Shown piece after piece: positions 63,840-64,000 of a stretch of 64,000 nucleotides of DNA. Position 1 is the first letter of the stretch; each line of letters begins with the position of its first letter. Source of the stretch: an uncultured Roseateles sp. (GTDB taxonomy: Bacteria > Pseudomonadota > Gammaproteobacteria > Burkholderiales > Burkholderiaceae_C); contig NZ_CAMFJS010000023.1 in NCBI RefSeq assembly GCF_945956965.1, positions 1 through 64,000 of the forward strand, read 5' to 3'. The notes beneath the pieces are model-generated. The model saw only the letters and a program-made list of their open reading frames with translations. It made no database searches and had not been told where the DNA came from. Made by a program: the position numbers and the translations under genes.

Positions 63840-64000
63840 TCAAGCCAGCCCTTCTTTCACCGGGGGCGCAAACATCTGAAAAGTATTGCGCCCCGCTTTT
63901 TTGGCCTCGTACATCGCAGCATCGGCGGCCGGGCAGAGGTCATCAAAGCTCTGGTGCCCTTCGTTCATCAAGGTTGCACCGATGCTGACCGTGCTGGAGT
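63840..64000 (-). CDS. GGDEF-domain protein, C-terminal fragment (runs off the window)
   Basis: Minus-strand 3' end of a larger gene whose start lies beyond 64000. The 53 visible residues, STVSIGATLMNEG ... CPAADAAMYEAKKAGRNTFQMFAPP..., match the end of a diguanylate cyclase (GGDEF) domain: the VSIG strand, then ADxAMYxAKxxGRN(x)F. The GGDEF active loop itself is outside the window, so activity cannot be judged. Confidence 0.9.
   Translation of the reverse strand, partial: SSTVSIGATLMNEGHQSFDDLCPAADAAMYEAKKAGRNTFQMFAPPVKEGLA

Overview
The window is high-GC, gene-dense chromosomal DNA from a betaproteobacterium, most likely order Burkholderiales in the Roseateles/Rubrivivax/Leptothrix neighbourhood. 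This rests on conserved gene orders (xseB-ispA-dxs; thrS-infC-rpmI-rplT-pheS-pheT-ihfA-merR-tRNA-Pro) and on protein flavour. Genus is an inference. Most of the window is core genome. No phage, insertion sequence, CRISPR array or rRNA is visible.

Layout. 1-4.2 kb: short palindromic repeats running into the end of folE2, then the isoprenoid genes dxs, ispA and xseB (all minus). 4.7-8.2 kb: a Rieske oxygenase alpha subunit, a mercaptopyruvate-type sulfurtransferase, a universal stress protein and a ZIP metal transporter with a terminator in its 5' leader. 8.6-13.7 kb: polyphosphate block (ppx, facing sixA and ppk1) and an LpxH-like phosphoesterase. 13.8-18.2 kb: an uncharacterised gene coupled to recJ, then a PHP phosphatase and YciO pair. 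18.2-21.5 kb: small membrane thioredoxin-fold protein, RidA, plsY, ybaK, AI-2E transporter. 21.5-29.5 kb: pbpC overlapping a giant alpha-2-macroglobulin gene. 30.0-38.4 kb: tRNA-Pro and the translation operon from thrS to merR. 38.5-50.2 kb: glycine-zipper lipoprotein, patatin, TonB-dependent receptor, tex, an RNase II-family nuclease, flavoprotein, SDR, GNAT and a medium-chain oxidoreductase. 50.3-52.1 kb: a chemoreceptor with a candidate FliA promoter. 52.2-58.9 kb: a beta-oxidation operon (fadB-like, thiolase, acyl-CoA dehydrogenase, SDR, thioesterase) with an operator-like palindrome. 59-60.3 kb: an alpha/beta hydrolase. 60.3-62.7 kb: an accessory, less GC-rich islet with three unrelated small genes separated by integron-type attC-like palindromes and no integrase. 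62.8-64 kb: an EamA transporter and the C-terminus of a GGDEF protein.

The most interesting signals are regulatory. The thrS leader carries a 15-codon peptide with four threonine codons, a sequence just after its stop codon that mimics the terminator's 3' arm, and a strong intrinsic terminator before thrS: the architecture of a ribosome-mediated attenuator. A second terminator and a 19-codon ORF occupy the rplT-pheS gap, where E. coli has its pheM attenuator. infC appears to start at AUC, and tex, the TonB receptor and merR appear to start at UUG. The second strong signal is the orphan attC/cassette islet at 60.8-62.7 kb.
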